Shown here: positions 24,577 through 33,337 of the stretch, piece by piece
How positions within the stretch are numbered: position 1 is the first letter of the stretch
How the letters are laid out: each line of letters opens with the position of its first letter
From: Gordonia polyisoprenivorans NBRC 16320 = JCM 10675
Lineage (GTDB): Bacteria > Actinomycetota > Actinomycetes > Mycobacteriales > Mycobacteriaceae
Assembly (NCBI RefSeq): GCF_000241325.1
Contig: NZ_BAEI01000061.1
Location: 1 to 58,670 of the forward strand
DNA: 58,670 nucleotides
Reading direction: 5' to 3'
Made by a program: the position numbers and the translations under genes
The notes under the pieces: model-generated
What the model was told of the DNA's origin: nothing
The model's database searches: none
Seen by the model: the letters and a program-made list of their open reading frames with translations, nothing else

Positions 24577-26751
24577 TCAACGCAGCAGAGCGGTGTCGGA
24601 TTTCTCCGCGCCCGAATGGTCCACCTGGTAGCGGATGAGACGAGAACTGTTGGCCACCACGGCCACCGACGACGCGTTGTGCAGGATCGCCGCCACCACC
24701 GGGGACAGCGCGCCACCGGCGCCGACGATCAGCCCGATCGCGTTGACGGCGATCGACATCCCGTAGTTCTGCTTGATCACCTGCAGGGTGTGCTCGCCCA
24801 GGTCCCCCACCGCCAACAGCATGCGCAGATCGTCTGCGGCCAAGGCGATGTCGGCGGTCTCGACGGCCACGTCGGTGCCGGCCAAGCCCATCGCGATGCC
24901 GATGTCGGCGGCGGCCAGTGCGGGTGCGTCGTTGACCCCGTCACCGATCATCGCCACCAGATGACCTTCGGACTGCAACTCGCGGACCGCTGCGAGTTTG
25001 TCCTCCGGAAGCACCTCGGCCCGCCAGTCGTCGATGCCGAGTTCGCCGGCGATCGCCGCGGCGGTGGCCGGGTGATCGCCGGTGAGCATGGCGATCCGCT
25101 CGATTCCCTTGTCCCGCAACCCATCGAGCACCTCGCGCGCCTCGGGACGGACCTCGTCGCGCAGACTCACCAGGCCGACGAGGGTGCCGTCGACGGCGAG
25201 CAACAGTGGTGTCTCGCACTCGTTGCGGAGCTTGTCCACCCACTCGATCGCGTCGGTGGTCAGTGCGACCTCGTGGCGAGCGAACAGGGCGGGGCTACCC
25301 AACAACAGGACGCGACCGTCGGCGGCGAAGGTGCGCATGCCGAGACCGACGATGACCTCACACTCGGCGTGGGTGGGGATCTCGATCCGGCGCTCGGTCG
25401 TCGACCGGATCACCGCTTGCGCCAACGGATGTCGCGAGTGGATCTCCGAACTCGCCGCATGGGCCAGGACGTCCTCGGGTGACCAGTCGGTGTGGAAGGA
25501 GATCACGTTGGTCACCACCGGACGGCCGGTCGTCAGCGTGCCGGTCTTGTCGAAGACCATGGCGGTGATGCGGCCGGCCGCCTCGAGATGCGAGCCGCCC
25601 TTGATCAGTATTCCGCGGCGGGCACCGTTGCCGATGGCGCCGCTGATCGCGGTGGGCGTCGACAACCCGACCGCGCAGGGGCACGCGACGAGCAGCATGG
25701 TCATGGCGCGGCGTAGATCGCGTGTGACGAGCAGGGTGGCCGCCGACAGCAGGAACGAGGCCGGGACGAAGCGGCCCGAGAACTGTTCGCCGACAGTCTG
25801 GATGGGAGCCCGATCGTGCTGGGCTTCCTCGACCCGGGCGATGATCCGGCCGATCGCGGTGTCGGCGCCGACCGCCGAGGTGGTGATCACCAACCGGCCG
25901 CTGACCACGACCGAGCCGGCGTGCACGTGGGCACCGACCTGCGTGGTGACGGGCAGGTTCTCACCGGTCAGCGCGGACTGGTCGATCACCGCCTCGCCCT
26001 CGAGCACCGTCCCGTCGACGGGGACGGCGACATGATCGTGGACGACGATGACGTCGCCGACCGCCAACGAATCGACGGGCACCGACACCTCGGTGCCGTC
26101 CTCGAGCCGCAGCCATGCGGTGTCGGCGTTGCCGCGCAACAGATCCGAGATCGCCCGTCGGGTACGGCGCAACGTCAGATCCTGAAGGAACTCACCGATG
26201 TTGAGCAACCACAGGACGGTTAGCGCGACGACGTTCTCCCGCAACAACAGACTCGCCACGGTCGCCGCCGACACCAGCGCATCCGTGCCCGCCCGTCCTC
26301 CGCGCAGAGAACGCAAGGCGCCCTTGAGGAATGGATAGCCGGAGAAGATGGTGATCCCGGTGGCGACCGTGCGCGACGCGGGACCGAGCATCGGTGGTCG
26401 TCGGAATCCGTAGCGCCGCAACCCCAGAAGGATCAAAGCGCCCGCGCCGATACCCATCCGCAGGATGTCGGAATTGGTGACGTCGGCCGAATGTGGCGCG
26501 GCGCGGGTGACCGTCGTGAGATCGGCGTCCCGCCCGGCGGCGATCGCCTGATCGATGGCGCCACGGTCGGTGTTCCGGCGATACCAGACGACGACGGAGC
26601 CGGTGCGTGGATACACGTGCACGGCGCGAACCCCGGTCAACGCGATCACAGCGTCCTCGACGGCGACCGCGCGTGCGGCCGACGTTCCGCGCAGCGCATC
26701 GACGACCAGGCGCAGACGCCCCGCGGCGTCGGAACGCACAGATTCTTGCAC
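24577..26751 (-). CDS. ctpC: P1B-type metal-transporting ATPase CtpC
   Basis: This 724-residue heavy-metal export ATPase closely follows mycobacterial CtpC, which exports Zn/Mn. It has the transmembrane metal-binding C-P-C (residues 357-359, within 'LLVACPCAVGLSTPTA'), the phosphorylated Asp in 'DKTGTLT' (D401), the actuator 'ALTGENLPV', the HP motif 'SRHPLAQAV', and the hinge 'GDGVNDAPALAAADIG'. The N-terminal 'DAAGRLRLVVDALRG' domain lacks a CxxC metal site, as in CtpC. GTG 26751 starts 7 bp after the pacL1 stop and gives the family length; the longer frame overlaps pacL1. The pacL1-ctpC order matches Rv3269-Rv3270. Confidence 0.93.
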   Translation of the reverse strand: MQESVRSDAAGRLRLVVDALRGTSAARAVAVEDAVIALTGVRAVHVYPRTGSVVVWYRRNTDRGAIDQAIAAGRDADLTTVTRAAPHSADVTNSDILRMGIGAGALILLGLRRYGFRRPPMLGPASRTVATGITIFSGYPFLKGALRSLRGGRAGTDALVSAATVASLLLRENVVALTVLWLLNIGEFLQDLTLRRTRRAISDLLRGNADTAWLRLEDGTEVSVPVDSLAVGDVIVVHDHVAVPVDGTVLEGEAVIDQSALTGENLPVTTQVGAHVHAGSVVVSGRLVITTSAVGADTAIGRIIARVEEAQHDRAPIQTVGEQFSGRFVPASFLLSAATLLVTRDLRRAMTMLLVACPCAVGLSTPTAISGAIGNGARRGILIKGGSHLEAAGRITAMVFDKTGTLTTGRPVVTNVISFHTDWSPEDVLAHAASSEIHSRHPLAQAVIRSTTERRIEIPTHAECEVIVGLGMRTFAADGRVLLLGSPALFARHEVALTTDAIEWVDKLRNECETPLLLAVDGTLVGLVSLRDEVRPEAREVLDGLRDKGIERIAMLTGDHPATAAAIAGELGIDDWRAEVLPEDKLAAVRELQSEGHLVAMIGDGVNDAPALAAADIGIAMGLAGTDVAVETADIALAADDLRMLLAVGDLGEHTLQVIKQNYGMSIAVNAIGLIVGAGGALSPVVAAILHNASSVAVVANSSRLIRYQVDHSGAEKSDTALLR

Positions 26752-26758
26752 GGCGGGG

Positions 26759-27040
26759 TCAGTGATCGTGGTCGTGCGGCTCGGCCGTTCCCGGGGGACT
26801 CGCTTCCTCGCCGATACGGTCCTTCGCCTCGGCGACGATGTCGGCGGTCCGCAGGCGTGCATCCTCGGCGATGGCCTCGGCTTTCCGGGTACCCACCAGG
26901 CCCCAGGAGGTGACCACCACGGCGCCCTGCCGTAGGGGTGCCTTGGCGATGGCCTTGCGGGCGACGTCGTATGCGACGGCGCCGACGAGGCCGGTCGCGA
27001 CCGTCGATCCGGCCTTGGTCAGGAAGCCGTGTAGTGCCAT
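26759..27040 (-). CDS. pacL1: DUF1490 metal-scaffold protein PacL1
   Basis: This 93-residue DUF1490 protein matches M. tuberculosis PacL1 (Rv3269), which clusters in the membrane with CtpC and binds zinc through its C-terminus. Seen are a short N-terminal hydrophobic segment with Gly zipper character ('STVATGLVGAVAYDVARK'), a charged helical middle, and the terminal metal-binding motif 'EPHDHDH'. The length equals PacL1. The ATG at 27040 follows a GAAAGGA-type site. It is the first gene of the pair with ctpC. Confidence 0.93.
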   Translation of the reverse strand: MALHGFLTKAGSTVATGLVGAVAYDVARKAIAKAPLRQGAVVVTSWGLVGTRKAEAIAEDARLRTADIVAEAKDRIGEEASPPGTAEPHDHDH

Positions 27041-27057
27041 CTCGGTCCTTTCGCGCT

Positions 27058-27072
27058 CAACTCGATGAGTTG
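27058..27072. promoter_or_regulatory. Inverted repeat in the pacL1 leader
   Basis: CAACTC-gat-GAGTTG is a perfect 6-bp inverted repeat 18 bp upstream of the pacL1 start. It could be an operator of a metal-responsive repressor or a small RNA hairpin; no regulator gene lies nearby. Confidence 0.4.
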
Positions 27073-27201
27073 CCCGATTAATGGAAACGATTGCCAGGAC
27101 GTCCGAGTCTACGTCGTGCGCGGCCACCCGGCGAGTGGACACACGCCGACACGGGGGCCGGGTGAGCAGCAGCGTGGGAGAATTTGCAACATTGACCAAT
27201 G

Positions 27202-27219
27202 TGCCATTGACAAATGGCA
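27202..27219. promoter_or_regulatory. Operator-like inverted repeat before the esterase operon
   Basis: TGCCATT-gaca-AATGGCA is a perfect 7-bp inverted repeat ending 2 bp before the esterase ATG (27222). It overlaps two imperfect direct repeats of 'cattgac.aatg' (27190-27218), each carrying TTGAC. This AT-rich block is atypical for the region and probably a regulator site controlling the four-gene operon. Confidence 0.55.
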
Positions 27220-27221
27220 TC

Positions 27222-28268
27222 ATGGGTGATGCCATCGGTAGTGTGATTCACACCTCACGACAGTCCCGGTGTGCGGCGTGGCTGACCCGACGCACGTTGC
27301 GGCCGTTCGCCGACGTCCTGCCCGGCGGTGTCCTCGCGGTACATGTCTCCCGTGCCATCGTCGCCACGGCCATGCTGCTCGGGTCACCGCCGCCCTATCG
27401 GGTCCGCGTCGATACCCTGTCCACCGGCAGCTTCCGCGGAGAGTGGGTGTACGCCCCGGGATCGGAGAAGTCCCGGCGCGTCATCCTCTACGTCCACGGC
27501 AGTGCGTATGCGATCTGCTCGGCGCGCACGCATCGCGGGCTCGTTGCCCGACTCGCGCATCTCACCGGGATGCCGGTGTTCAGTGTCGACTACCGACTCG
27601 CCCCCGAACACGTCTTTCCTGCTGCCGCCGACGACGTCGAGGCCGCCTACGCCTGGCTGCAGAACATCGGCTATCGGCCCGAGAACATCACCGTCGCAGG
27701 TGATTCGGCAGGCGGCCATCTCCTCCTGGATCTGCTCGCCGAGAATGTGCGACACCGGCGTGCACAGCCGCGCGCGATGGTACTGATGTCGCCGCTGGTC
27801 GATCTCACTCTCGAACTGGCCCGCCGGCAGGAACGCGACACCGGGCCCGATCCATTGATCTCGGCCGTCGCCGCGCAGCGTCTGGTCGATCACTACACCA
27901 GAGGCCATCCGGCCGACCTGCCTCGCCTCGCGCCGGCACTCGATCGCGCCGACGACCTGCCCCGCACACTGATCCAGGTCGGCGGGGCAGAGATGCTCCT
28001 CGGCGATGCACGTGCCGCGCACCGGATGATCACCGACGCCGGCGGGGACAGTGAACTGCAGATCTGGCCCGGACAGATGCACGTCTTCCAGGCGCTGCCG
28101 ACGATGATCCCGGAAGCCGGCCCCGCCTTGGCGGCTGCCGCACGGTTCATCACCGAGTGTCCGGAACCGGGTGGCACAGCTGCGGCGACGAGCGCTGCGA
28201 CGGCACACGCTGATACCGAACACGCTGATACCGAAAACGCTGATACGGAAAGGTATGCCACGACATGA
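27222..28268 (+). CDS. Alpha/beta hydrolase (LipR-like esterase)
   Basis: This 348-residue esterase belongs to the hormone-sensitive lipase family. The oxyanion-hole motif is 'YVHGSAY' (His92; HGS rather than HGGG, as in mycobacterial LipR). The nucleophile is Ser162 in 'GDSAGGHLL', and the catalytic His is probably in 'GQMHVFQALP'. The ATG at 27222 is preferred to the longer frame, which would read through the operator. The last 25 residues are a low-complexity tail of repeated 'HADTE'-like units encoded by a 15-bp tandem repeat. It overlaps the SDR gene by ATGA. In M. tuberculosis LipR sits in the mymA operon beside a flavin monooxygenase, as here. Confidence 0.88.
   Translation: MGDAIGSVIHTSRQSRCAAWLTRRTLRPFADVLPGGVLAVHVSRAIVATAMLLGSPPPYRVRVDTLSTGSFRGEWVYAPGSEKSRRVILYVHGSAYAICSARTHRGLVARLAHLTGMPVFSVDYRLAPEHVFPAAADDVEAAYAWLQNIGYRPENITVAGDSAGGHLLLDLLAENVRHRRAQPRAMVLMSPLVDLTLELARRQERDTGPDPLISAVAAQRLVDHYTRGHPADLPRLAPALDRADDLPRTLIQVGGAEMLLGDARAAHRMITDAGGDSELQIWPGQMHVFQALPTMIPEAGPALAAAARFITECPEPGGTAAATSAATAHADTEHADTENADTERYATT
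28206..28250 (+). repeat. Three 15-bp tandem repeats in the esterase tail
   Basis: Three in-frame copies of a 'cgctgatacCGAAaa'-like 15-mer encode H/N-A-D-T-E units at the extreme C-terminus of the esterase. The unit length is a multiple of three, so copy number can change without frameshift. It ends just before the ATGA junction with the SDR gene. Confidence 0.7.
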
Positions 28269-29209
28269 CATCTCGACGATCACAGGGTGCACGTGCCGTC
28301 GTCACCGGCGCGGGTAGCGGCATCGGGCGCGCTTTCGCTCTCGAACTCGCGCGCCGTGGTGGCCGCATCGTCTGCGCCGACATCGACATCGACCGAGCCG
28401 AGGAGACGGTCGCCATGATCGACGCGGGCGGGCGCGGGGAGGGCATTGCGCTGTTCTGCGACGTCGCCGAGATCGACGACATGCGCACCCTCGCCGGCCG
28501 CGCACCGGATCTGCTCGATGGCCCGACCACGCTGATGATCAACAACGCCGGCGTCGGCATCGGCGGGCGCTGCGTCGGCAGCATCGGCCTCGACGACTGG
28601 ACCTGGGCCCTCGACATCAACCTGCGCGGAATGGTCCTCGGTTCGGAACTCTTTCTGCCCCAACTGCGCTCGGCCGGACGGGGTGGTCTCATCAACGTCG
28701 CCTCGGCCGCAGCGTTCTCCGCAGCGCCCGGGATGGGTGCCTACAACGTCGGCAAGGCGGGGGTACTGGCACTCTCGGAGACCATTGCCGCGGAGTTGTC
28801 GGGCACGGACCTCGCGGTGACCGTGCTGTGCCCGACATTCGTGAAAACCAACGTCGCCGTGGACGGTCGGATCACCGGCGACGCGATGAAACTCGCGCAA
28901 ACCCTGATGAGGTACTCCGGACGGTCGGCGGAGCAGGTCGCGCGGTCGACCCTCGATGCCAACGACCGGGGACGACTGTACGTGGTGCCCCAACTCGACG
29001 CCAGGGCCCTCTGGCTGATGAAGCGACTGTTTCCGCGGACCTACACCCTCGGAGCGGGTCTGCTGCATCGTCTGGCCCCGGCGATCGCTGCCGTGGACCC
29101 CGTGGCACTCGACCCGGAGGTACTCGAGCCGGGGGTATCCGAGCACAACAGCCTGGCGTCCGATGCGGAAACCGTTGCTGCACAACCGCGAATCGAAGAA
29201 GGAGTGTGA
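28265..29209 (+). CDS. Short-chain dehydrogenase/reductase (SadH-like)
   Basis: This 314-residue classical SDR has the NAD(P)-binding motif 'TGAGSGIG' near residue 15, 'NNAGVG' near residue 95, the catalytic Ser in 'NVASAAAFSAAPGMGAYNVGK' (split over Ser/Tyr/Lys), and an extended C-terminus. It probably oxidises or reduces an alcohol/ketone handled by the adjacent monooxygenase and esterase. The start forms ATGA with the esterase gene. Similar SDRs (SadH, Rv3085) occur with LipR in the mymA operon. Confidence 0.9.
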   Translation: MTSRRSQGARAVVTGAGSGIGRAFALELARRGGRIVCADIDIDRAEETVAMIDAGGRGEGIALFCDVAEIDDMRTLAGRAPDLLDGPTTLMINNAGVGIGGRCVGSIGLDDWTWALDINLRGMVLGSELFLPQLRSAGRGGLINVASAAAFSAAPGMGAYNVGKAGVLALSETIAAELSGTDLAVTVLCPTFVKTNVAVDGRITGDAMKLAQTLMRYSGRSAEQVARSTLDANDRGRLYVVPQLDARALWLMKRLFPRTYTLGAGLLHRLAPAIAAVDPVALDPEVLEPGVSEHNSLASDAETVAAQPRIEEGV

Positions 29210-29210
29210 C

Positions 29211-30128
29211 ATGCCGATAGTTCTCGAGGACATGCTGGCGACCATCAAGGATCGCCAGTGGGCGCTGGCCGACATCGACTGGGATGCTCCCGGTGCCGAG
29301 TTGATCACCGAGGAGCAGAAGCCGAAGCTCAAGGCGTTCATGGCCGATCTCGTGTGGATCGAGAATGTGGGCGCCCGCGGCTTCGCGGCTTTGGCGAAGA
29401 AGGCGCCCGACGAGACGCTCGCGGAGATCTATCGGTACTTTCACGCCGAGGAGCAGAAGCACGCCAACGCCGAGCTCGCGCTGATGCGGCGGTGGGGGAT
29501 GCTCGAGGACGACGAGGTCCCCGAGCCGAACGTCAACATCCGCCTGGCCATCGAATGGCTCGACACCTTCGCCGACCGCATGTCACTGTCGGTGCTGGGC
29601 ACGGTCATCCCGATGTTGGAGGTGGCCCTCGACGGGGCGCTGCTGAAGTTCCTCCTCGAGGAGGTCGACGATCCGATCTGCCATGCCGTGTTCCGCAAGA
29701 TCAACGCCGACGAGTCGCGACATCTCGCCGTCGACTTTCACGCACTCGACATGATCGGCAACGTCCGCTTGCGCACGCTGCTGGTCCAGACGGTCGGCAC
29801 GCTGGCCTCTCCGGGACTCATCATCGGTGCACTGATGTATGTGCCCCTGCTGAACAAGATGCGCGACAACATCGTCGACATGGGACTGTCGGAGGATCGG
29901 CTCTACGACGCGATCAAGCGGTTCCGCAAGAACGGCGACCGGGGTCGGGGCACCAGGCTCCTCAACTATCAGATCCTGAAATACCACGCGGGCTGGGTCA
30001 TCAACCGCGACAGTCCGTATCACTACTTCGCCGATGCGATGGTCACGCTGACCGACCGCTACCCGCGCTTTCTCCTTCGGTCACAGCCGAGTTGGTCGAA
30101 GGAACTGACCTACGAGCCGATCGCATGA
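29211..30128 (+). CDS. Ferritin-like diiron protein
   Basis: This 305-residue helical protein carries two E-x-x-H motifs: E81-x-x-H84 in 'HAEEQKHANAE' and E168-x-x-H171 in 'ADESRHLAVDF'. Added Glu residues at about 51 ('WIENVG') and 137 ('MLEVAL') complete the six ligands of a carboxylate-bridged diiron site. It could be an oxygenase, desaturase-like enzyme or predicted metal-dependent hydrolase. The start has a GAAGGAG site one base after the SDR stop, and the stop overlaps the flavin monooxygenase start (ATGA). The function is not established; a role in oxidising the same hydrophobic substrate is inferred from coupling. Confidence 0.85.
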   Translation: MPIVLEDMLATIKDRQWALADIDWDAPGAELITEEQKPKLKAFMADLVWIENVGARGFAALAKKAPDETLAEIYRYFHAEEQKHANAELALMRRWGMLEDDEVPEPNVNIRLAIEWLDTFADRMSLSVLGTVIPMLEVALDGALLKFLLEEVDDPICHAVFRKINADESRHLAVDFHALDMIGNVRLRTLLVQTVGTLASPGLIIGALMYVPLLNKMRDNIVDMGLSEDRLYDAIKRFRKNGDRGRGTRLLNYQILKYHAGWVINRDSPYHYFADAMVTLTDRYPRFLLRSQPSWSKELTYEPIA

Positions 30129-31678
30129 GCGCCGTGCACGAGGATTCGCACACGCCTGCTCCCGATGCCGCCGGTCTCGATGCCAACACCGTCATCATCG
30201 GGGCCGGGTTCGCCGGTATCGGCACCGCAATCCGGCTCCTGCAGCAGGGGCGCGATGACTTCATCATCTGCGAACGCGACGTCCGACCGGGCGGAACGTG
30301 GCGCGACAACGTCTACCCCGGGGCGGCCTGTGACATCCCGTCGCGGCTCTACTCGTATTCCTTCGCACCCAATCCCGAATGGTCACACACCTATTCGGGA
30401 AGTGAGGAGATCCTGGCGTACATCGCGCGGATGATCGCCGACCACAATCTCGAACGGTTCATCCGGTATTCGCATCTGGTGACCGGGCTGGAGTTCGACG
30501 AGGAGAGCGGCACGTGGCGCGTCGATCTGGCCGATCGGGAGTCGCTCCGCACACGCGCGGTGGTCGTCGCGTCCGGCCCGCTCTCCACACCCGGATATCC
30601 CTCGATCCCGGGTATCGACGAGTACACCGGTCACCGGATGCACTCGGCGGCGTGGGACCACGACTACGAGTTCGCCGGTAAGAAGGTCGGGGTGATCGGC
30701 ACCGGTGCCAGTGCGGTGCAACTGATCCCGGAGTTGGTGCGCGCCGGTGCCGACGTCACGGTGTTCCAGCGCACTCCCGGGTGGGTGCTGCCGCGAGCCG
30801 ATCGTCGGATCTCCTCGTTGACCAGACGGGTATATCGGACGGTGCCGTATTCGCAGGGGCTGGCACGTCAACTCTGGTACCTCGGGCACGAGTCGGTGGC
30901 GCTCGGCGCCGTGTGGAACACGCCGTTCACCCGGGTCATCGAAGGGGTGGCGAAAATCAATCTCGTTGCCCAGGTGCGTGATCCGTGGATGCGGCGACAG
31001 CTCACCCCGGATTTCCGGGCCGGCTGTAAGCGGCTGCTGATGACCAGTGACTACTATCCCGCGCTGCAAGCCGACAACTGCACCCTGGTGACGTGGCCGA
31101 TCGCGCGGATCTGCGAACACGGCGTGCGGACCGTGGAGGGGATCGAGCGACGGTTCGACGCACTGGTGTTCGCGACTGGGTTCGAGGTGTCCAAGCAGGG
31201 ATCGCCGATCCCGATCCGCGGCCGTGACGGTCGAGTGCTCGCCGACGAATGGTCCGGTGGCGCATACGCGTACAAGTCGATCGCGGTGTCGGGGTATCCG
31301 AATCTCTATTTCACCTTCGGCCCGAACTCCGGCCCGGGGCACAATTCGGCGCTGGTGTACATGGAGGCACAGATCGATGCGGTCGTCACCGCCATCTCGC
31401 TGATCGTCGACCGCGGATTGCGGTTGCTCGACGTGCACCGGCCCGCCCAAGATGCCTACAACCGGTCGATCCAGAAACGCCTGGAGAGCACCACCTGGAA
31501 TTCCGGTTGCCGCAGTTGGTATCTCACCGACGACGGATTCAACGCCACCATGTATCCGGGGTTCGCCAGTCAATACCTCGCGCAGATGCGGGGGATCGAT
31601 TTCTCCCGGGATTTCCGCGCGGCGGCACTCGACGACGCGCGGTCGCCGGACGCGAGCCGGGATTCGTCGATGGTGTGA
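30125..31678 (+). CDS. FAD-dependent Baeyer-Villiger-type monooxygenase
   Basis: This 517-residue flavoprotein has a first Rossmann motif 'IIGAGFAGIGTAIRL' near residue 25, the FAD-contact 'GGTWRDNVYPGAACDIPS', the NADPH motif 'VGVIGTGASAVQ', and a Baeyer-Villiger fingerprint in 'YTGHRMHSAAW' (F/Y-x-G-x3-H-x3-W). It would insert oxygen into ketones to give esters, which the esterase of the same operon could cleave. MymA (Rv3083) is the closest named analogue by context. The start overlaps the diiron gene by ATGA. No close promoter exists, so it is read from the upstream operon. Confidence 0.92.
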   Translation: MSAVHEDSHTPAPDAAGLDANTVIIGAGFAGIGTAIRLLQQGRDDFIICERDVRPGGTWRDNVYPGAACDIPSRLYSYSFAPNPEWSHTYSGSEEILAYIARMIADHNLERFIRYSHLVTGLEFDEESGTWRVDLADRESLRTRAVVVASGPLSTPGYPSIPGIDEYTGHRMHSAAWDHDYEFAGKKVGVIGTGASAVQLIPELVRAGADVTVFQRTPGWVLPRADRRISSLTRRVYRTVPYSQGLARQLWYLGHESVALGAVWNTPFTRVIEGVAKINLVAQVRDPWMRRQLTPDFRAGCKRLLMTSDYYPALQADNCTLVTWPIARICEHGVRTVEGIERRFDALVFATGFEVSKQGSPIPIRGRDGRVLADEWSGGAYAYKSIAVSGYPNLYFTFGPNSGPGHNSALVYMEAQIDAVVTAISLIVDRGLRLLDVHRPAQDAYNRSIQKRLESTTWNSGCRSWYLTDDGFNATMYPGFASQYLAQMRGIDFSRDFRAAALDDARSPDASRDSSMV

Positions 31679-31690
31679 TCGGTGCTCGCC

Positions 31691-32449
31691 TCAGCCGATG
31701 CCGGCGGGGTCGACCGACACCCAGTCCGGATACTTGGCGGTTCGGTCGTCACCGGAGGACTGCTTGCGAAGGCGTCGCATCACCCACGGGAACAGGTGCT
31801 CGCGAACGAACCCGGCCTCCGCGACGAGGCGCGGGGGACGCGGTTGCGGTTCGGGGCGAGCAGGGGTCGGCGTCGGCACGCCGAGGCCGCGCAGGATCAG
31901 TGCGGCGGTGCGGCGGTGGCCGATCGCGTTGAGATGCAACCGATCCGGCGACCAGTATTCGGGGCGGCGGATCTCCGTGTCGTGGAAGACGTCGATGAAT
32001 TCCACATCCTCGGTGACCGCGATGGTAGCGACCTCGTTGGTGAGGTACTCGCCGCGGCGCCGGATGGTCGACCCGAAGGGCAGACCGTCCGAGGGGTCGG
32101 CGCCGGCGAGGAGGACGACGCGGATTCCGGCGTCACGGCATCGGCGTACCGCGGAGCGGGTGAGCTCGACCAGTCCGGTGAGGTCGCCGGTGCGCAGCAT
32201 GTCGTTGCCGCCGCCGTTGAGGGTGATCATCGTCGGCAACGGGTCGAGGTGCAGGGCGGCGTCGACCTGATCGGTGATGATGGGTTCGAGGAGCCGGCCG
32301 CGCACGGCAAGGTTGGCGTAGTCGATCCCGCCGTGCGCGGCGGCCAGCCCCTCGGCGACGAGGTCGGCCCACCCGCGCGGGATGTCGGGGCCATCGGGTT
32401 CGTCGCCGACGCCTTCGGTGAAACTGTCACCGACCGCCACGTACCGCAC
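31691..32449 (-). CDS. SGNH/GDSL hydrolase
   Basis: This 252-residue esterase has block I 'VAVGDSFTEGVGD' (nucleophile Ser near residue 9), block III 'LNGGGNDML' (oxyanion Asn), and block V 'SPDRLHLNAIGHR' (catalytic Asp and His). It lacks a signal peptide, so it is probably cytosolic. The C-terminal 60 residues are Pro/Arg-rich. It is convergent with the monooxygenase operon, 12 bp away. Substrate unknown; an acyl-ester or carbohydrate esterase is possible. Confidence 0.9.
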   Translation of the reverse strand: MRYVAVGDSFTEGVGDEPDGPDIPRGWADLVAEGLAAAHGGIDYANLAVRGRLLEPIITDQVDAALHLDPLPTMITLNGGGNDMLRTGDLTGLVELTRSAVRRCRDAGIRVVLLAGADPSDGLPFGSTIRRRGEYLTNEVATIAVTEDVEFIDVFHDTEIRRPEYWSPDRLHLNAIGHRRTAALILRGLGVPTPTPARPEPQPRPPRLVAEAGFVREHLFPWVMRRLRKQSSGDDRTAKYPDWVSVDPAGIG

Positions 32450-32511
32450 TGCCTGCCTTGACCTTTCGCTCGTTCGGGTAATCGCGCACCGGACGTGATG
32501 GGTACGCGGAC

Positions 32512-33273
32512 CTACGTGACGGTGATGCCGCCATCGACCGCGAGGGTCTGGCCGGTGACGTAGCCGCCGGCCGGGGAGGCCAACCAGACCGCCGTCGCGG
32601 CCAGCTCCACCGGATCACCGGTGCGTCCCAGCACGACGCGCGGTATCTGTGAGTCGAGGTAGCCGTCCTTGTAGCCGTCGGTCATCTCGGACTTGAAGAA
32701 TCCGGGGGCCAGTGCGTTGACGCGAATACCCTTGCGGGAGCCCCACTGCTGGGCGAGATCGCGGGTGAGGCCGATGATCCCGGCCTTGCTCGCTGCGTAC
32801 GCGGCCTGCGGGAGCGAGGCGGTGGTGATGCCCAGGATGGACGAGATGTTGATGATCGAGCTACCCGGCTGCATGACCCGGCCGGCCGCCTGCGCCATCC
32901 AGTACGAGCCGTTGAGATTGACGTCGATGACGTTGCGGAACTGCTCGGGCGTCTCCCGTGTCGCCGGCACCGCGGTGCCGATACCCGCGTTGTTGATCAG
33001 CACGTCGACGTGACCGAAGGCCTCGATCGCGGCGTCGATCACTTTCTGGCACGACTCCGGGTCGGCGACATCGGCGGTCACCGACAGTGCCTTGCGTCCG
33101 GTGGCCTCGACCTTGGCCGCGGTGTCGGCCAGGCGGTCGGTGCGGCGCGCGGCCAGGACGACGTCGGCGCCGGCTTCGGCGAAGGCGATGGCGAACGAGA
33201 CGCCGAGACCCGACGAGGCGCCGGTGACGACGACGACCTTGTCGGTCAGGGAGAACATATCGAGGACGGACAC
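32512..33273 (-). CDS. SDR family oxidoreductase
   Basis: This 253-residue classical SDR has 'VTGASSGLG' near residue 15, 'NNAGIG' near 95, the catalytic tetrad in 'INISSILG' and 'YAASKAG', and the C-terminal 'GYVTGQTLAVDGG' typical of FabG-like enzymes. The GTG at 33273 is chosen for its AAGGAG site 9 bp upstream; an ATG five codons in (33258) is the alternative. It lies 64 bp downstream of the acyl-CoA dehydrogenase on the same strand, so a shared fatty-acyl or branched-chain catabolic role is likely. Confidence 0.9.
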   Translation of the reverse strand: MSVLDMFSLTDKVVVVTGASSGLGVSFAIAFAEAGADVVLAARRTDRLADTAAKVEATGRKALSVTADVADPESCQKVIDAAIEAFGHVDVLINNAGIGTAVPATRETPEQFRNVIDVNLNGSYWMAQAAGRVMQPGSSIINISSILGITTASLPQAAYAASKAGIIGLTRDLAQQWGSRKGIRVNALAPGFFKSEMTDGYKDGYLDSQIPRVVLGRTGDPVELAATAVWLASPAGGYVTGQTLAVDGGITVT

Positions 33274-33337
33274 TTTCGGGAGCTCCTTCGTGATGGGGGG
33301 TCGACTGCGTGGTGGTTCGACGGTGTGTGGAGGGTGG

